From Bacillota bacterium (GTDB taxonomy: Bacteria > Bacillota > Clostridia > TANB77 > CAG-465), in assembly GCA_023460235.1 (NCBI GenBank), contig JAEWRE010000067.1, forward strand, positions 5,300-69,299: a stretch of DNA of 64,000 nt, read 5' to 3'. Below the pieces are notes generated by a model. That model was not told the origin of the DNA. It searched no databases and saw nothing but the letters and a program-made list of their open reading frames with translations. Of the stretch, positions 53,390-63,300 are shown piece after piece (position 1 is the stretch's first letter; the number at the start of each line of letters is the position of its first letter). The translations under genes were made by a program, and so were the position numbers.

Positions 53390-54120
53390 TATTGTGGATA
53401 AATTGTATACCTTTTCCTATTTTGTGGTCCTCCTGTGGCTTTTATTGCTATATTTTTCCTATTTTGTGCTGCACAGATTAGTCATGTATAATTTTGATTT
53501 TTTACACTTCTATACATTGCATATCTATATCCATGATTTTGCTTACTATCTGCAAAACTTCTTTCAATTTTTTCTTGTCTCTTTTTATATAATTTTTTAC
53601 CTATATTAAGATAGTCGATTATTCCTAAGTTCTTCGTTTAATACTTCTTTTATATGTCTTCTAATTATTGTATATCCTTGTGATTTACAACACTTATTTA
53701 TATTTGAACACATACTGCAATTTTGTTTATCAAAATACATTTTATAACCATTTCTATCTATCCTTCCAGAATATGGTAATACTATTGCCGTTTCAGGACA
53801 TTTGTAACAATCAGATTCATTTATATATTTAAACTTATTTCTTTTTATTTCAGTGTGTTTCCATTGGTATATCTTCTATATCCTATTACCCCGAATATAT
53901 TATTATCATGTAAATATTTTTTTATATCTAAACTATCATATACTGGATCAAGTGCTACTTCTTTTATATCAGATTCAAACTTATTCCTTATTATTCCATT
54001 CTATCTACATATGGAACACTATCGTGTACATTACCCTTTGTTATATGACAATCAACTATTATATTCAGAATCTGTCGAAATTACTTTTATTTTCTTTTTT
54101 TGTTATCATTTCTTACCACC
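53390..54120 (-). pseudogene. IS1182-family transposase remnant
   Basis: Read on the minus strand in changing frames, the pieces follow the IS1182 DDE transposase order: ILNIIVDCHITKGNVHDSVP, then KEVALDPVYDSLDIKKYLHD with NNIFGVIGYRRYT, then a cysteine cluster CYKCPE...CSMCSNINKCCK, then RQEKIERSFADSKQNHGYRY and ICAAQNRKNIA. At least three frame changes and internal stops break it, and the N-terminal DNA-binding half is missing. It is inactive. Confidence 0.8.
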
Positions 54121-54239
54121 TCAATGCACTTATATTTTATAATAAACACAAAAAAGAGTAAAGAATTTCCAAATTGCATTGAGGTTTTACTTTACTCACG
54201 TATATTTTATCATATTTCTTTCTAGAAGAAAAGACCATT

Positions 54240-54276
54240 GACAAAGACCATATTTAAAAACAATATGGTCTTTGTC
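54240..54276 (-). terminator. Perfect 14-bp terminator hairpin
   Basis: GACAAAGACCATAT (54240-54253) and ATATGGTCTTTGTC (54263-54276) with a 9-base loop. It ends the minus-strand tfoX-like gene. Confidence 0.7.
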
Positions 54277-54303
54277 CTATTATTCATTTTTACAAACTGT
54301 AAT

Positions 54304-54558
54304 TTATTTATTACTTTCGTAAAAATCTTTTAAATGCTTTTTATCTTTATCTGATAAATTATGCCATCTAATATTTTGTATTGCTCCCTCTAATCCCATT
54401 AACCTATTTATACAGGCACTAGGGTCAATAGCTTTTATTTTAAGCCAAGCTTCTTGACTTCCACAAGTTACTAAATCATCATAAGTAAATATCCCAATTT
54501 CATTCAATTGCTTTTCTAGTTCTTTACCTATGTTCTTTAATTTTTGTAATTCACCCAT
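54304..54558 (-). CDS. TfoX C-terminal-domain protein (84 aa)
   Basis: 84 residues forming only the C-terminal domain of TfoX/Sxy: LKNIGKELEKQLNEIGIFTYDDLVTCGSQEAWLKIK and LMGLEGAIQNIRWHNLSDKDK. The domain has a helix-hairpin-helix-like fold. In TfoX it accompanies a competence-related N-terminal domain, absent here. The gene lies inside the IS-like ends where the transposase N-terminal half would be. It has its own terminator. Role unknown. Confidence 0.8.
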   Translation of the reverse strand: MGELQKLKNIGKELEKQLNEIGIFTYDDLVTCGSQEAWLKIKAIDPSACINRLMGLEGAIQNIRWHNLSDKDKKHLKDFYESNK

Positions 54559-54624
54559 TTATCAATACCTCACAAAATTACTATTTATCTTATTAAAACA
54601 TATTATACTATACTTTGTCAACAA

Positions 54625-54651
54625 GCTGGTCAAAATTTATTTTGACTTTAT
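54625..54651 (-). repeat. Right terminal inverted repeat of the IS-like element
   Basis: Ends ATTTTGACTTTAT on the plus strand; reverse complement matches 53263-53289 with about three mismatches. It contains the shorter palindrome GTCAAAATTTATTTTGAC. Confidence 0.65.
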
Positions 54652-54716
54652 TTGCTTTTTGTTAATAATTCTAGTATAATATTATAGATAAAATATAAAA
54701 AATGAAAGAGAGAAAA

Positions 54717-56039
54717 ATGTTAAAAATAAATAATAAAAATAAAACAGTATCTTTTTATACACTTGGTTGTAAAGTAAATCAATATGAAACAGATATTATG
54801 ATTGAAGAATTTAGAAAAAATAATTATGAAATTGTAGATTTTAATTTAAAATCAGATATATACGTTATAAATTCTTGTAGTGTTACAAATCTATCTACAA
54901 GAAAAACAAGGCAGTATCTAAGTAAGGCAAAGAAACTCGGTGGAATAGTTGTACTTGCTGGTTGTTACGCTCAAGAAGTAAAAGATAGTGAAGAGATAAA
55001 AAATGTAGATATAATAATTGGAAATGAAGAAAAAAAGGATATAGTTAAATATATAGAAGAATATATTGAGAAAAATCCTAATGTTAACAATATAGAAAAA
55101 GTATATAAAATATCAAATATTAGAGATGTAAGGAAATATACACAAAATATTAATTTAGAAAAAGGTATAAATGTAAGAGAAAGTATTAAGATTGAAGACG
55201 GATGTAACAATTTTTGCTCATATTGCATTATACCATATTTAAGAGGACGAGTAAGAAGTAGAGAGATAAATGAAATAATAAATGAGGCTAAATCACTTGT
55301 TAAAAATGGTGTTGGTGAAGTAATACTTGTTGGAATAGAAATTGCCTCTTATGGAAAAGATTTAGATACTTCCTTAAATCTAATTGATGTTATAGAACAA
55401 GTATCACAAATTGAGGGACTAAAAAGAATAAGACTTGGGTCTATAGAGCCAAGAGTACTTACTGATGAAAATATAGAGAGATTAAGTAAGATAGACAAGC
55501 TATGTCCTCATTTTCATATTTCTGTACAAAGTTTAGATAACGAAGTCTTAAGAAGAATGAATAGAAAATATGATAGAGAATTCGTTTTTTCAAGAGTTGA
55601 TAAAATTAGAGAATATTTTAAAGATCCATCTTTTACTTGTGATATAATTGTTGGTTTCCCAGGAGAGACTAATGAAGAATTTGAAAATACAATAGACGGA
55701 GTAAAGAAAATTGAATTCTATGAAGTACATTCTTTCAAATATTCAAAGAGAAAATGGACTAAAGCGGAAAAAATGGAAAATCAAGTTGATGGTAATATAA
55801 AAAATACCAGAAGCGAGATTTTGATAGATTTAGCTAAAAATCTCAAATTAAAATACATGAATAAATATGTTGGAAGTAAGGTTCCAGTTTTATTTGAATC
55901 ATATAAAGATGGTTATTTATATGGATATACACCAAACTATATTATGGTTAAAGTTAGAGGTGATGAAAAACTATGGGGATGTCAACAAGAAGTAGAATTA
56001 GTTTCAATAGAAGAAGAATTAATATTAGGAAAATTATAA
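54717..56039 (+). CDS. mtaB: tRNA t6A37 methylthiotransferase MtaB
   Basis: 440 residues from ATG 54717, after AAAGAGAG; ATG 54702 is an alternative. Order: N-terminal MTTase domain (TLGCKVNQYETDIM, NSCSVTNLSTRKTR, VLAGCYAQ), radical SAM domain with three cysteines in EDGCNNFCSYCIIPYLRGRVRSR, and a C-terminal TRAM domain. It adds methylthio to t6A37, giving ms2t6A. The t6A itself needs TsaB and TsaE, encoded at 28.7-29.9 kb. Confidence 0.94.
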   Translation: MLKINNKNKTVSFYTLGCKVNQYETDIMIEEFRKNNYEIVDFNLKSDIYVINSCSVTNLSTRKTRQYLSKAKKLGGIVVLAGCYAQEVKDSEEIKNVDIIIGNEEKKDIVKYIEEYIEKNPNVNNIEKVYKISNIRDVRKYTQNINLEKGINVRESIKIEDGCNNFCSYCIIPYLRGRVRSREINEIINEAKSLVKNGVGEVILVGIEIASYGKDLDTSLNLIDVIEQVSQIEGLKRIRLGSIEPRVLTDENIERLSKIDKLCPHFHISVQSLDNEVLRRMNRKYDREFVFSRVDKIREYFKDPSFTCDIIVGFPGETNEEFENTIDGVKKIEFYEVHSFKYSKRKWTKAEKMENQVDGNIKNTRSEILIDLAKNLKLKYMNKYVGSKVPVLFESYKDGYLYGYTPNYIMVKVRGDEKLWGCQQEVELVSIEEELILGKL

Positions 56040-57214
56040 ATTTAAGAAATGGTATAATTTTATCAGTTTTTATAGTTTTGTTTTTACTTAGTAGTACTGT
56101 AATTGGCAAAATCTTACTTGATAATAAAGTTAAAAGTTCTACAGTGTTATATTCTGTAGATAATAATAATCAAGTTGATATATATAGTGAAGTAGCACAA
56201 AATAATGATCAGGATAATAATAAGAATATAGATGAAAATCAAAATGATAATTTAAACGAAAACACAAATATAGATACAAATAGTGATGTTTCTATAAATG
56301 TGCTTGGTGAAATTATGATGGGTGGTACTGTAACAAATAACTTAGAGTATTCGTATATAAGTGCATTTAAGGATATTTATACAATTGCACGTGCATCTGA
56401 CTTTACTTATTCAAATATTGCAACTAATATAACTAATCTTGAGAAAATAGAAGATGCAAAATCAAAATATGTAGTAACAAAACAAATCACAAATGGACTT
56501 ACAGCACTTGGTATTGACGCACTTTCTATTGCTTCTGATCATATGATAGATTTCGATAAGACTTTATTTAATACTACTGCTGATATATTAGAAAAAAATG
56601 ATATTTTTGTTTCAGGAAGAAAAGATATGCCTGTATATCTTGAAAAAGGGAATAAAAAGATAGCTATAATATCTACAAACTCTGTAATAATAGGTACAAG
56701 TAAAAAATATACCGATGTTGGAATAAGTGTATATGATAAAAATAACATGATTAAAAATATTAAAGAAGCAAAAGATGTTGCAGATGTTGTAATTGTTGAT
56801 GTACACTGGGGTAGGGAATATATATATGGTGTGACAGACCAAATGAGACAAATAGCAACTTTTGCTATTGATAATGGTGCAGATATGGTTATTGGTTCAC
56901 ATGCAGCAGGTGTGTATCCAATAGTAAAATATAAAGATAAACCCATAATATATAGTGTAGGATATTTAATTAGTGATTCTGATTTAAATGTCGCCAAAGA
57001 AGGATTTATATTTAATATAAATATAGATAAAGATTCAAAAATCAAATCTTTGGAGATGACACCTACTTATGTGGAAGATAAATCATATGTTAGATTGTAC
57101 AGTCAGTATAATTTAGAAAAATGTAAAACATATCTTGAACAATTTAACAATTGGAATATAGAGAATAGTCTTAATTCAAGAATTGAAAATAATAAAATTA
57201 TAATAAATTTTTAA
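55973..57214 (+). CDS. CapA-family membrane-anchored metallophosphoesterase-like protein
   Basis: 413 residues, starting inside mtaB (67-base overlap); AGAGGTGA lies 9 bases before the ATG. A membrane anchor (about 28-47, GIILSVFIVLFLLSSTVIG), an Asn/Asp-rich linker, then the CapA/PgsA-like domain: INVLGEIMMGG, FTYSNIATNI, LGIDALSIASDHMID, DVHWGREYIYGVTDQMRQIA and VIGSHAAGVYPIVKYKDKPIIYSVG. Homologues take part in poly-gamma-glutamate or capsule export; without the other cap genes nearby the role is uncertain. Confidence 0.85.
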   Translation: MGMSTRSRISFNRRRINIRKIINLRNGIILSVFIVLFLLSSTVIGKILLDNKVKSSTVLYSVDNNNQVDIYSEVAQNNDQDNNKNIDENQNDNLNENTNIDTNSDVSINVLGEIMMGGTVTNNLEYSYISAFKDIYTIARASDFTYSNIATNITNLEKIEDAKSKYVVTKQITNGLTALGIDALSIASDHMIDFDKTLFNTTADILEKNDIFVSGRKDMPVYLEKGNKKIAIISTNSVIIGTSKKYTDVGISVYDKNNMIKNIKEAKDVADVVIVDVHWGREYIYGVTDQMRQIATFAIDNGADMVIGSHAAGVYPIVKYKDKPIIYSVGYLISDSDLNVAKEGFIFNINIDKDSKIKSLEMTPTYVEDKSYVRLYSQYNLEKCKTYLEQFNNWNIENSLNSRIENNKIIINF

Positions 57215-57325
57215 AAAAATTTGAATATTAAATTTTAAATTACACATTATAATATTAAAGTACATTATTTTTTTATGTACTTGTATATATAGATCACTCT
57301 ATCAACTGGTAGGGAATTTATATCG

Positions 57326-57366
57326 AAAACATGAGTAAGGATACATATCTTCCTTACTCATGTTTT
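57326..57366. terminator. Intrinsic terminator after the CapA-like gene
   Basis: AAAACATGAGTAAGGA and TTCCTTACTCATGTTTT form a long hairpin with a short loop and T-rich end. Confidence 0.8.
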
Positions 57367-57374
57367 AAATATAT

Positions 57375-57405
57375 AAAACGGCAAATATATGATATTCGCC
57401 GTTTT
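57375..57405 (-). terminator. Intrinsic terminator of the LRR gene
   Basis: AAAACGGC-AAATAT and ATATTC-GCCGTTTT pair around a three-base loop, just beyond the stop of the minus-strand gene. Confidence 0.75.
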
Positions 57406-57410
57406 ATTTT

Positions 57411-58841
57411 TTACTTCAATATGGAAACAAATCTCTCAGTAGCTGAAAAGCTATTAAGAGGTATGTTGTATCCATAATCAACAGGGTAGAACCTTTCATT
57501 ATAATTCCCGTAAGTACCACCTAATAGATTATAAATGTAGGTTGTACCATCGAGTTTTACAATTAAGTAGTAAGTTGGAATTACATCATCATATATCTTT
57601 ACGATGTATGATGCTATACCAATTGAGGATAGCATTTCTTTTCCAAGTCTACATGCACCCTCATAGAAGGTATTCTTGATTTTATACGCCCCCCAAGTTG
57701 AGTTATATTTTGCATAATCATAGCTCTCCTTGAGACCATAAGTGACATCATTTTTTGTGTAAATGGCATCACTATCAAGAGTTTTGTTTTGAGAAATATA
57801 CATAAACACTCGATTAACCTTTTCTAAATCTGTTTTTGTTTCAGCTGTCACACTAACAGCTGTTTTCTTTATAGCCGAACGTTGTGCAGTTGTGAGTTTA
57901 GAATCAGTTTTTAATGCATCTTTAGAAGACCAATTAATCTTTTTTAGGAAAGCTGTATTCTCAGATAAATATGGTATTTTTTCAACAACATATCCATCAA
58001 GATTAAGATTCTTTGCATACTTACTCATTCCTTTTGGGACTAATGCATAAATGAAACTTCCATTAAACCCTTTCGGAATTTTTGTTTTAAAGAATATAAG
58101 ATTTGCAACATAATCATCAAATTCTGTACTCTTCAAACTTACTGGCATTGTTATTTCTCGAAGTATCATGTTCTTTAGTGCACCGGCGGTAATAGTGTTG
58201 GTACCCTCTCTTACAGTGTAGCTGTTTCCCAAATTTGCTACTGCATAAAGAGTTTTAAAATCTTCACTATATAAAGCGTTGTCTTTTGCAGTAAAGTATG
58301 GATTCTCAGGGTTATCAACTATTTTTGTTAAATAATAACAGTAACTTAAAAAGCAGTACCCAACTTTTTGTAAGTTTTTTGAAGGTTTAAAACTTTCAAG
58401 CTTACTATTATTGAATACATTGCTTTTTATTTCAACAATGCTATCAGAAAGATTTAGTTTCTTTAGAGCTTTTTTTTCAAAAGCACCTTTCTCAATAATA
58501 TTAACTGTGTATGTAAGTCCAGCTAAAGTTATTGTTTCCGGAATTGTTATAACTTCCTGACATAAGTTAAAATCAACTTCACCAGACGTGTTCCGCATAT
58601 AGGAACTTAATACACTAACAGTACCGTTTTGACCATTTTTTGCTTCTTTGGTTATAACGTAATAAAGAAGCGAATCTTTATCTTTGCTATACCCGTCAAG
58701 GTCTTCTGATAGAATTCTGTAACCTTCCTCACCAAATACATCGCTATCGGAGTAAGCAGAAACATTAGTGTAAGGCATTGTTGTAAGTAATATTACTAAA
58801 ACAAGAATAGCTGATATTAAAAATCTGTATTTTTTTTTCAT
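57411..58841 (-). CDS. Secreted BspA-type leucine-rich-repeat protein with degenerate transglutaminase-like domain
   Basis: 476 residues with signal peptide MKKKYRFLISAILVLVILLT and cleavage near VSA. Residues 85-280 form BspA-type LRR_5 repeats (AFEKKALKKLNLSDSIVEI, VFNNSKLESFKPSKNLQKVG). The C-terminal part resembles a transglutaminase-like fold: GACRLGKEMLSSIGIASYIV holds the cysteine, but the later His and Asp are replaced (PTYYLIVKLDG, YIYNLLGG). It is probably a non-catalytic binding domain. Codon use is more GC-rich than the neighbours and contains an in-frame CGG. AGGAGG precedes the ATG. Confidence 0.75.
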   Translation of the reverse strand: MKKKYRFLISAILVLVILLTTMPYTNVSAYSDSDVFGEEGYRILSEDLDGYSKDKDSLLYYVITKEAKNGQNGTVSVLSSYMRNTSGEVDFNLCQEVITIPETITLAGLTYTVNIIEKGAFEKKALKKLNLSDSIVEIKSNVFNNSKLESFKPSKNLQKVGYCFLSYCYYLTKIVDNPENPYFTAKDNALYSEDFKTLYAVANLGNSYTVREGTNTITAGALKNMILREITMPVSLKSTEFDDYVANLIFFKTKIPKGFNGSFIYALVPKGMSKYAKNLNLDGYVVEKIPYLSENTAFLKKINWSSKDALKTDSKLTTAQRSAIKKTAVSVTAETKTDLEKVNRVFMYISQNKTLDSDAIYTKNDVTYGLKESYDYAKYNSTWGAYKIKNTFYEGACRLGKEMLSSIGIASYIVKIYDDVIPTYYLIVKLDGTTYIYNLLGGTYGNYNERFYPVDYGYNIPLNSFSATERFVSILK

Positions 58842-58894
58842 TTGCTGTACCTCCTTTTATTTAAAATAGGTCATTAGTTTCGTTTTTCACAAAT

Positions 58895-58923
58895 ATTTTA
58901 TCATAATATTACAATTATGTCAA
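58895..58923 (-). promoter_or_regulatory. Promoter of the LRR gene
   Basis: On the minus strand: TTGACA (58923-58918), 17-base spacer, TAAAAT (58900-58895). Confidence 0.7.
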
Positions 58924-58995
58924 TAATTTTACCTTTTTTGCCCTAAAATCGAGCTATTTTTTTCTAAATACTTTCTAATTTTTTTTGAAAATGTA

Positions 58996-59024
58996 TTGAT
59001 AATTGTTTTTTTTTATTGTATACT
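58996..59024 (+). promoter_or_regulatory. Promoter of the 59070 gene
   Basis: TTGATA (58996-59001), 17-base T-rich spacer, TATACT (59019-59024), divergent from the LRR promoter. Confidence 0.55.
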
Positions 59025-59069
59025 TTTTATTATATAATAAAAATATAATTTTAGAGGTGTTGATGCTAT

Positions 59070-60389
59070 ATGGTTAAAGATAATATAAAAAAAGCAAATG
59101 ATAAAAAAAGTAATATTGATAATAGAGCAAAAAGGAAAAAAAATATAAAATTTGCTTCAGTTATAGTTATATTATCTATTATAGCTATAATTATAATATA
59201 CAATCTAACAGTATATATAATTAATCAGAAATATATAAAATATGAGAAACAAATGAATTCATATGGCTTAAACGAATTATATAATAATAAGTCTGCTAAG
59301 ACTACCGAAAAAGTTTCAAAGACTGAAGTTTTAAAATTGGTTTTAGCTGTAACTTTAAATACAAATTCTCTTGCATATGAAACTGGATATTCTAAATACC
59401 CAGATCAGAATTGGGTAGAATATTCAAAAGAGAATAATATTATAGATACTCAAGATATAAATGAAAACAATTATAATTCAAGAGAAATATATATTAATGC
59501 AATAAAAGAAATAGCTAATTCATTACAAAATATTTTAAACATTTACATAAGTAATGAAAACCTAGATATAAAAATAAAAAACTATAATAAATTATCTGAT
59601 GAAGAAAAAAACTATGTTAAAATGTTAGTGAGTGCAAATATAATAGAAAATTCAGATTATACTATTGATTTAAATAAAAAGATGAATAAGGGAATGCTTA
59701 ATGAATTGATAATAAAATACTTTGAGAAATATGGGGCTATATCGAATAAATCATCTGATATTGTATCAAATGGGGAAAATATGCCAAGTAATTCAGATCA
59801 ATATCCATATATATTGAAGTCGGTAGATAAAAATATATATGAAATAACTAATTTCATATATGATCAAGATATGTATAAAAATCCTAAAGAAACTTATAAG
59901 ATTCAAAAAGAAAATTATGATGTTATTATAGGTAAAGTAGAGAAGTATTTAAATACTATATTCAATATTGATTATAATACAATTAATAAAGATAAATTTA
60001 TAACTGCTTTATATGATAATTTACTATATATGCCAAGTGAAGAAACTGTAAATGAATATGTCAACTATGTAAAAGAAAATAAAATTAGTATTGAATCTAC
60101 AGTAAAAGTTCAAGATCCAGCAATATATTATGATGGAATGAGATATAGAGTAAGAACTAAAATAAATTACAACATAAAAAGTGCGGACAAACTTACTAAT
60201 GTTATTTATTTAGATAACAAATATAAAAATGAAACAACATATAATCTTGGTAAAAAAACCATTATATTAGACGTACCTGTACAAATAGCAACAGGACAAG
60301 TATACGTATCAGAATTTTCAATACAAGATTCTATTTCAGGTAATGTTGTAGACACTTATACATTTTATGAAAATACTAATAATGAGTAG
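59070..60389 (+). CDS. Membrane-anchored surface protein, possibly SLH-like
   Basis: 439 residues, ATG 10 bases after AGAGGTG. A basic cytoplasmic N-terminus, one membrane span (about 29-51, SVIVILSIIAIIIIYNLTVYII), then an extracytoplasmic region. Residues 85-215 contain stretches like KTEVLKLVLAVTLN, WVEYSKENNIID and KMNKGMLNELIIKYFEK, weakly reminiscent of S-layer-homology repeats. The C-terminus (TYNLGKKTIILDVP) is beta-rich. It lies 9 bases before the large surface-protein gene and is likely cotranscribed, so the two may act together. Confidence 0.6.
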   Translation: MVKDNIKKANDKKSNIDNRAKRKKNIKFASVIVILSIIAIIIIYNLTVYIINQKYIKYEKQMNSYGLNELYNNKSAKTTEKVSKTEVLKLVLAVTLNTNSLAYETGYSKYPDQNWVEYSKENNIIDTQDINENNYNSREIYINAIKEIANSLQNILNIYISNENLDIKIKNYNKLSDEEKNYVKMLVSANIIENSDYTIDLNKKMNKGMLNELIIKYFEKYGAISNKSSDIVSNGENMPSNSDQYPYILKSVDKNIYEITNFIYDQDMYKNPKETYKIQKENYDVIIGKVEKYLNTIFNIDYNTINKDKFITALYDNLLYMPSEETVNEYVNYVKENKISIESTVKVQDPAIYYDGMRYRVRTKINYNIKSADKLTNVIYLDNKYKNETTYNLGKKTIILDVPVQIATGQVYVSEFSIQDSISGNVVDTYTFYENTNNE

Positions 60390-60398
60390 GAGGTAATA

Positions 60399-63300
60399 AT
60401 GGCAAATATACATAAATTTAAAATGGCTTTAATACTTTTTATTATGGGTATATTGTTAATTCTTAATGGAAGAAATATATATGCTGCTGGTGACGCTATT
60501 TCTACTGAATGTGCAAATACAACCTGTAGTGAAAGGGCATTTGTAAATAATTCGGATCCTTCTACCAGACTTGTAAATTATTATAATGGTACTGGTGGAG
60601 TCTTTACTGTTACTAATGCTTCAAAAGTTTTCTTAAATAGTACTACTGTAGCATCTGGTGTGAAAACAAAATCAATAAGTTCTTCACAACGATATACAAC
60701 TACCTTAAGAGCAACTGATTATTCTAATTCATCGATTACTCAAATAGACTTAACAGGATACAAAAAATCTATTATAAAAAATGAAATTTTACCTGAGAAT
60801 ACAACAGTAAATTATGCTATTAAAATTGCATTTAAAGATAATGGAGCATATAAGTTACTCTATGATGACACAGAGGTAGCGATTAAAGTATTAAGTTCTT
60901 CTAGTGCTAGGGCCTTAAATTTAGTTACAACAGCTATGAATAATGATATGGTTGTTGAAGCAGAAAAAGCTTATGAAGCAGATAAAAATAATATTGATAG
61001 AAGGCAAATTGGAGATGAAGTAGAATATACATTTTATTTATCAAAAGTATATGCTGAAGGTGATAGTGGTTCTTATACGTACAACCATGATAAAAGTGCT
61101 TCATATATAAGTTCAAATGCTTTTTATAGACCATATAAACTTACAACGAAGACTAATCCAAAACAGATAATTGTATATAAATATAAAGATCCTGATACTG
61201 GAAAATATGTTGAAGATAAAAGTAAAAGGATAATTGTATCTGGAAAGTCTACTGATGATTATCTTTCAAAGTATAATGCAGTTAGTAGCAAAAAGAATTA
61301 CAATTATGTTGGAGTAAAATTTCTAGCATCTGATGATTTAGATATGGAAGAAGCTATTGAAAAAGTAGATACTAATTATTCAAAGAGTTATGGCTATAAT
61401 AAAACAGAATATAAACAGAAATTTTCTAATAATATAATTGTTATATCTTATTATTTTGATCAAAGACCAGTTGAAGTAAATTATTATTTAAAAGCATCTA
61501 ATAATACTAATATTATAATAAATAAGGATAAAATTGTTGCAAATGGTACAAATAATGTAGAATATTTGGGTGGAGCTGATAAGGACGCTACATATACATA
61601 TTTTGGACAAACTGTAACTTATAACGGGAAAACATATGCATATGTAAATGGAGAGAAAAGTTATGCCTCAACACTTGCAAAATTACGTAGTGGAAATGGT
61701 ACTATAACTACATGGGGAAGCAATTCTACACAAACTAAATTAGTTGGAACAAATTATTACGGTGATGGATCTACATTCAATGATGCAAGTGCAGTTCAAA
61801 TTAACTTCTATTACTCACAGCGGTTCTGCAGAACAAAGAGAAGTGTATATACGTCATATGGATGAAGCAAATTATGGAGTTAGCATAGGAAGTAATGCTA
61901 AAGAAAAAATAAATGGAACAGCTTATGACAATGGATATAATAGAATTACTTTAAGGAAAGGGTCTATACCAGAAGGCGTAAGTGAGTATTTTGTCATTAC
62001 TCCTACTGATGCGATGACTATAGCTGCAATTACAAATTCAAAATATGAATATAGATATTATAAAATTGGTAATGGAAATACACAATCTCAAGCAGAAACT
62101 AATGCTAGAAATGCTACGGAAAGAACTGGTACTCCTATTAATCTAGCAAGTAGTTCAACATATAAATATACATATGTTGATTTATACTATAGATCATCAG
62201 ATATACCTACAGGAACAGTTTCAAATATAGATTTCACTGGTAAACTTGCTTTTATAAATAATCCACTTGATTCCGCAAGTAATGCATATTCTTCATCTAC
62301 AGCAGGTGAAGATCTTGATTATATTGCATCTAGTAAGGCATTAAAAGGATATATTTCAGGAGCATATCCATATTATTTTAGAAGAGCAGATTATGAGGAA
62401 TACAAGGAAAGTTCTTCAAGACAAGCATCAATAGGTATAAGTGTTAGTGGTTCAATAAGTGGACTTACGCATGATAATTGTGATTCTGATCATCAAAAAG
62501 AAATTTATGGAGATTTTATATTAGATAAAGATGGAAAGCCAACGGATAAGAGAGAATTACTAGGAACTTATTCTACATGTAACTCCTATTCAGCATCACC
62601 TTCTTTATCCAAATCATATACATACACAGTTCCATATGAACACAGGTATTATAAAATAAAGAATTTTAAATTATATAGAATATCAAAAGTAGGACTATAT
62701 GATTCATATACAAATCAAGGTGGAATATTATTTGATGGTGGAGATACAGTTTATGAACTTAAAACTTCAAGTGCATATGAATCAAGATTGCAAGGAGGAT
62801 TTACAAACGCAAGTACTAAAACAACTTTTCAAGGAGGTTCATATTCATTATCAAGTGAATCACCAGAAAGTTGTGATGGTTCATCTGATTGTAGTAGTAA
62901 ACTTTCAGCAATGCAAAGTAGAATGCAGTCTAGACTAAATGCTGTAACAGCAAGTGTAGCAGCTGCACATGAAAATTTAACTTTTACTTTAGAGGGGCAA
63001 AATGATACATTTAGTTTATCGGGTAAACCTGAATTATTCAACAAAAATTATAAAATAACTACTTGGGATATTAGATCGACATCTAATGAAACAAAGATAT
63101 TAGACACAACAACAAGTAATTATCCATATAATTATGAACAATATAGAACTGTAGGAAATGCTACTACAAATGTAAGTGATTTTGAAAGTGCTCCAATACT
63201 TAGAATACCAATTACGCAAGTAAACGGACAAAGAACATTAAAAGCAAAAATATATTATACAATAGATACAGTACAAAATAGAAATAATGGCACTACAAAT

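Larger units (their letters stand above)
53263..54651. mobile_element. Decayed IS1182-type insertion element with imperfect terminal inverted repeats
   Basis: The ends are 27-base imperfect inverted repeats matching at about 24 positions. The left end (53263-53289) starts ATAAAGTCAAAAT and continues ATTTTGGCCAG. The right end (54625-54651), read on the minus strand, starts ATAAAGTCAAAAT and continues AATTTTGACCAG. Inside are a broken IS1182-like transposase on the minus strand and a tfoX-C-like gene. About 1.4 kb, shorter than intact family members. No target duplication could be identified. Confidence 0.65.

Noticed and set aside
53343..54161. Plus-strand open frames rich in Tyr, Phe and Leu
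   Set aside because: They are antisense to the recognisable transposase remnant and have no ribosome binding site or family pattern.
60399..61865. Treating the 488-codon frame as a complete gene
   Set aside because: The following stretch is open for more than 700 codons in the +1 frame with the same codon style and has no start site of its own near 61866.
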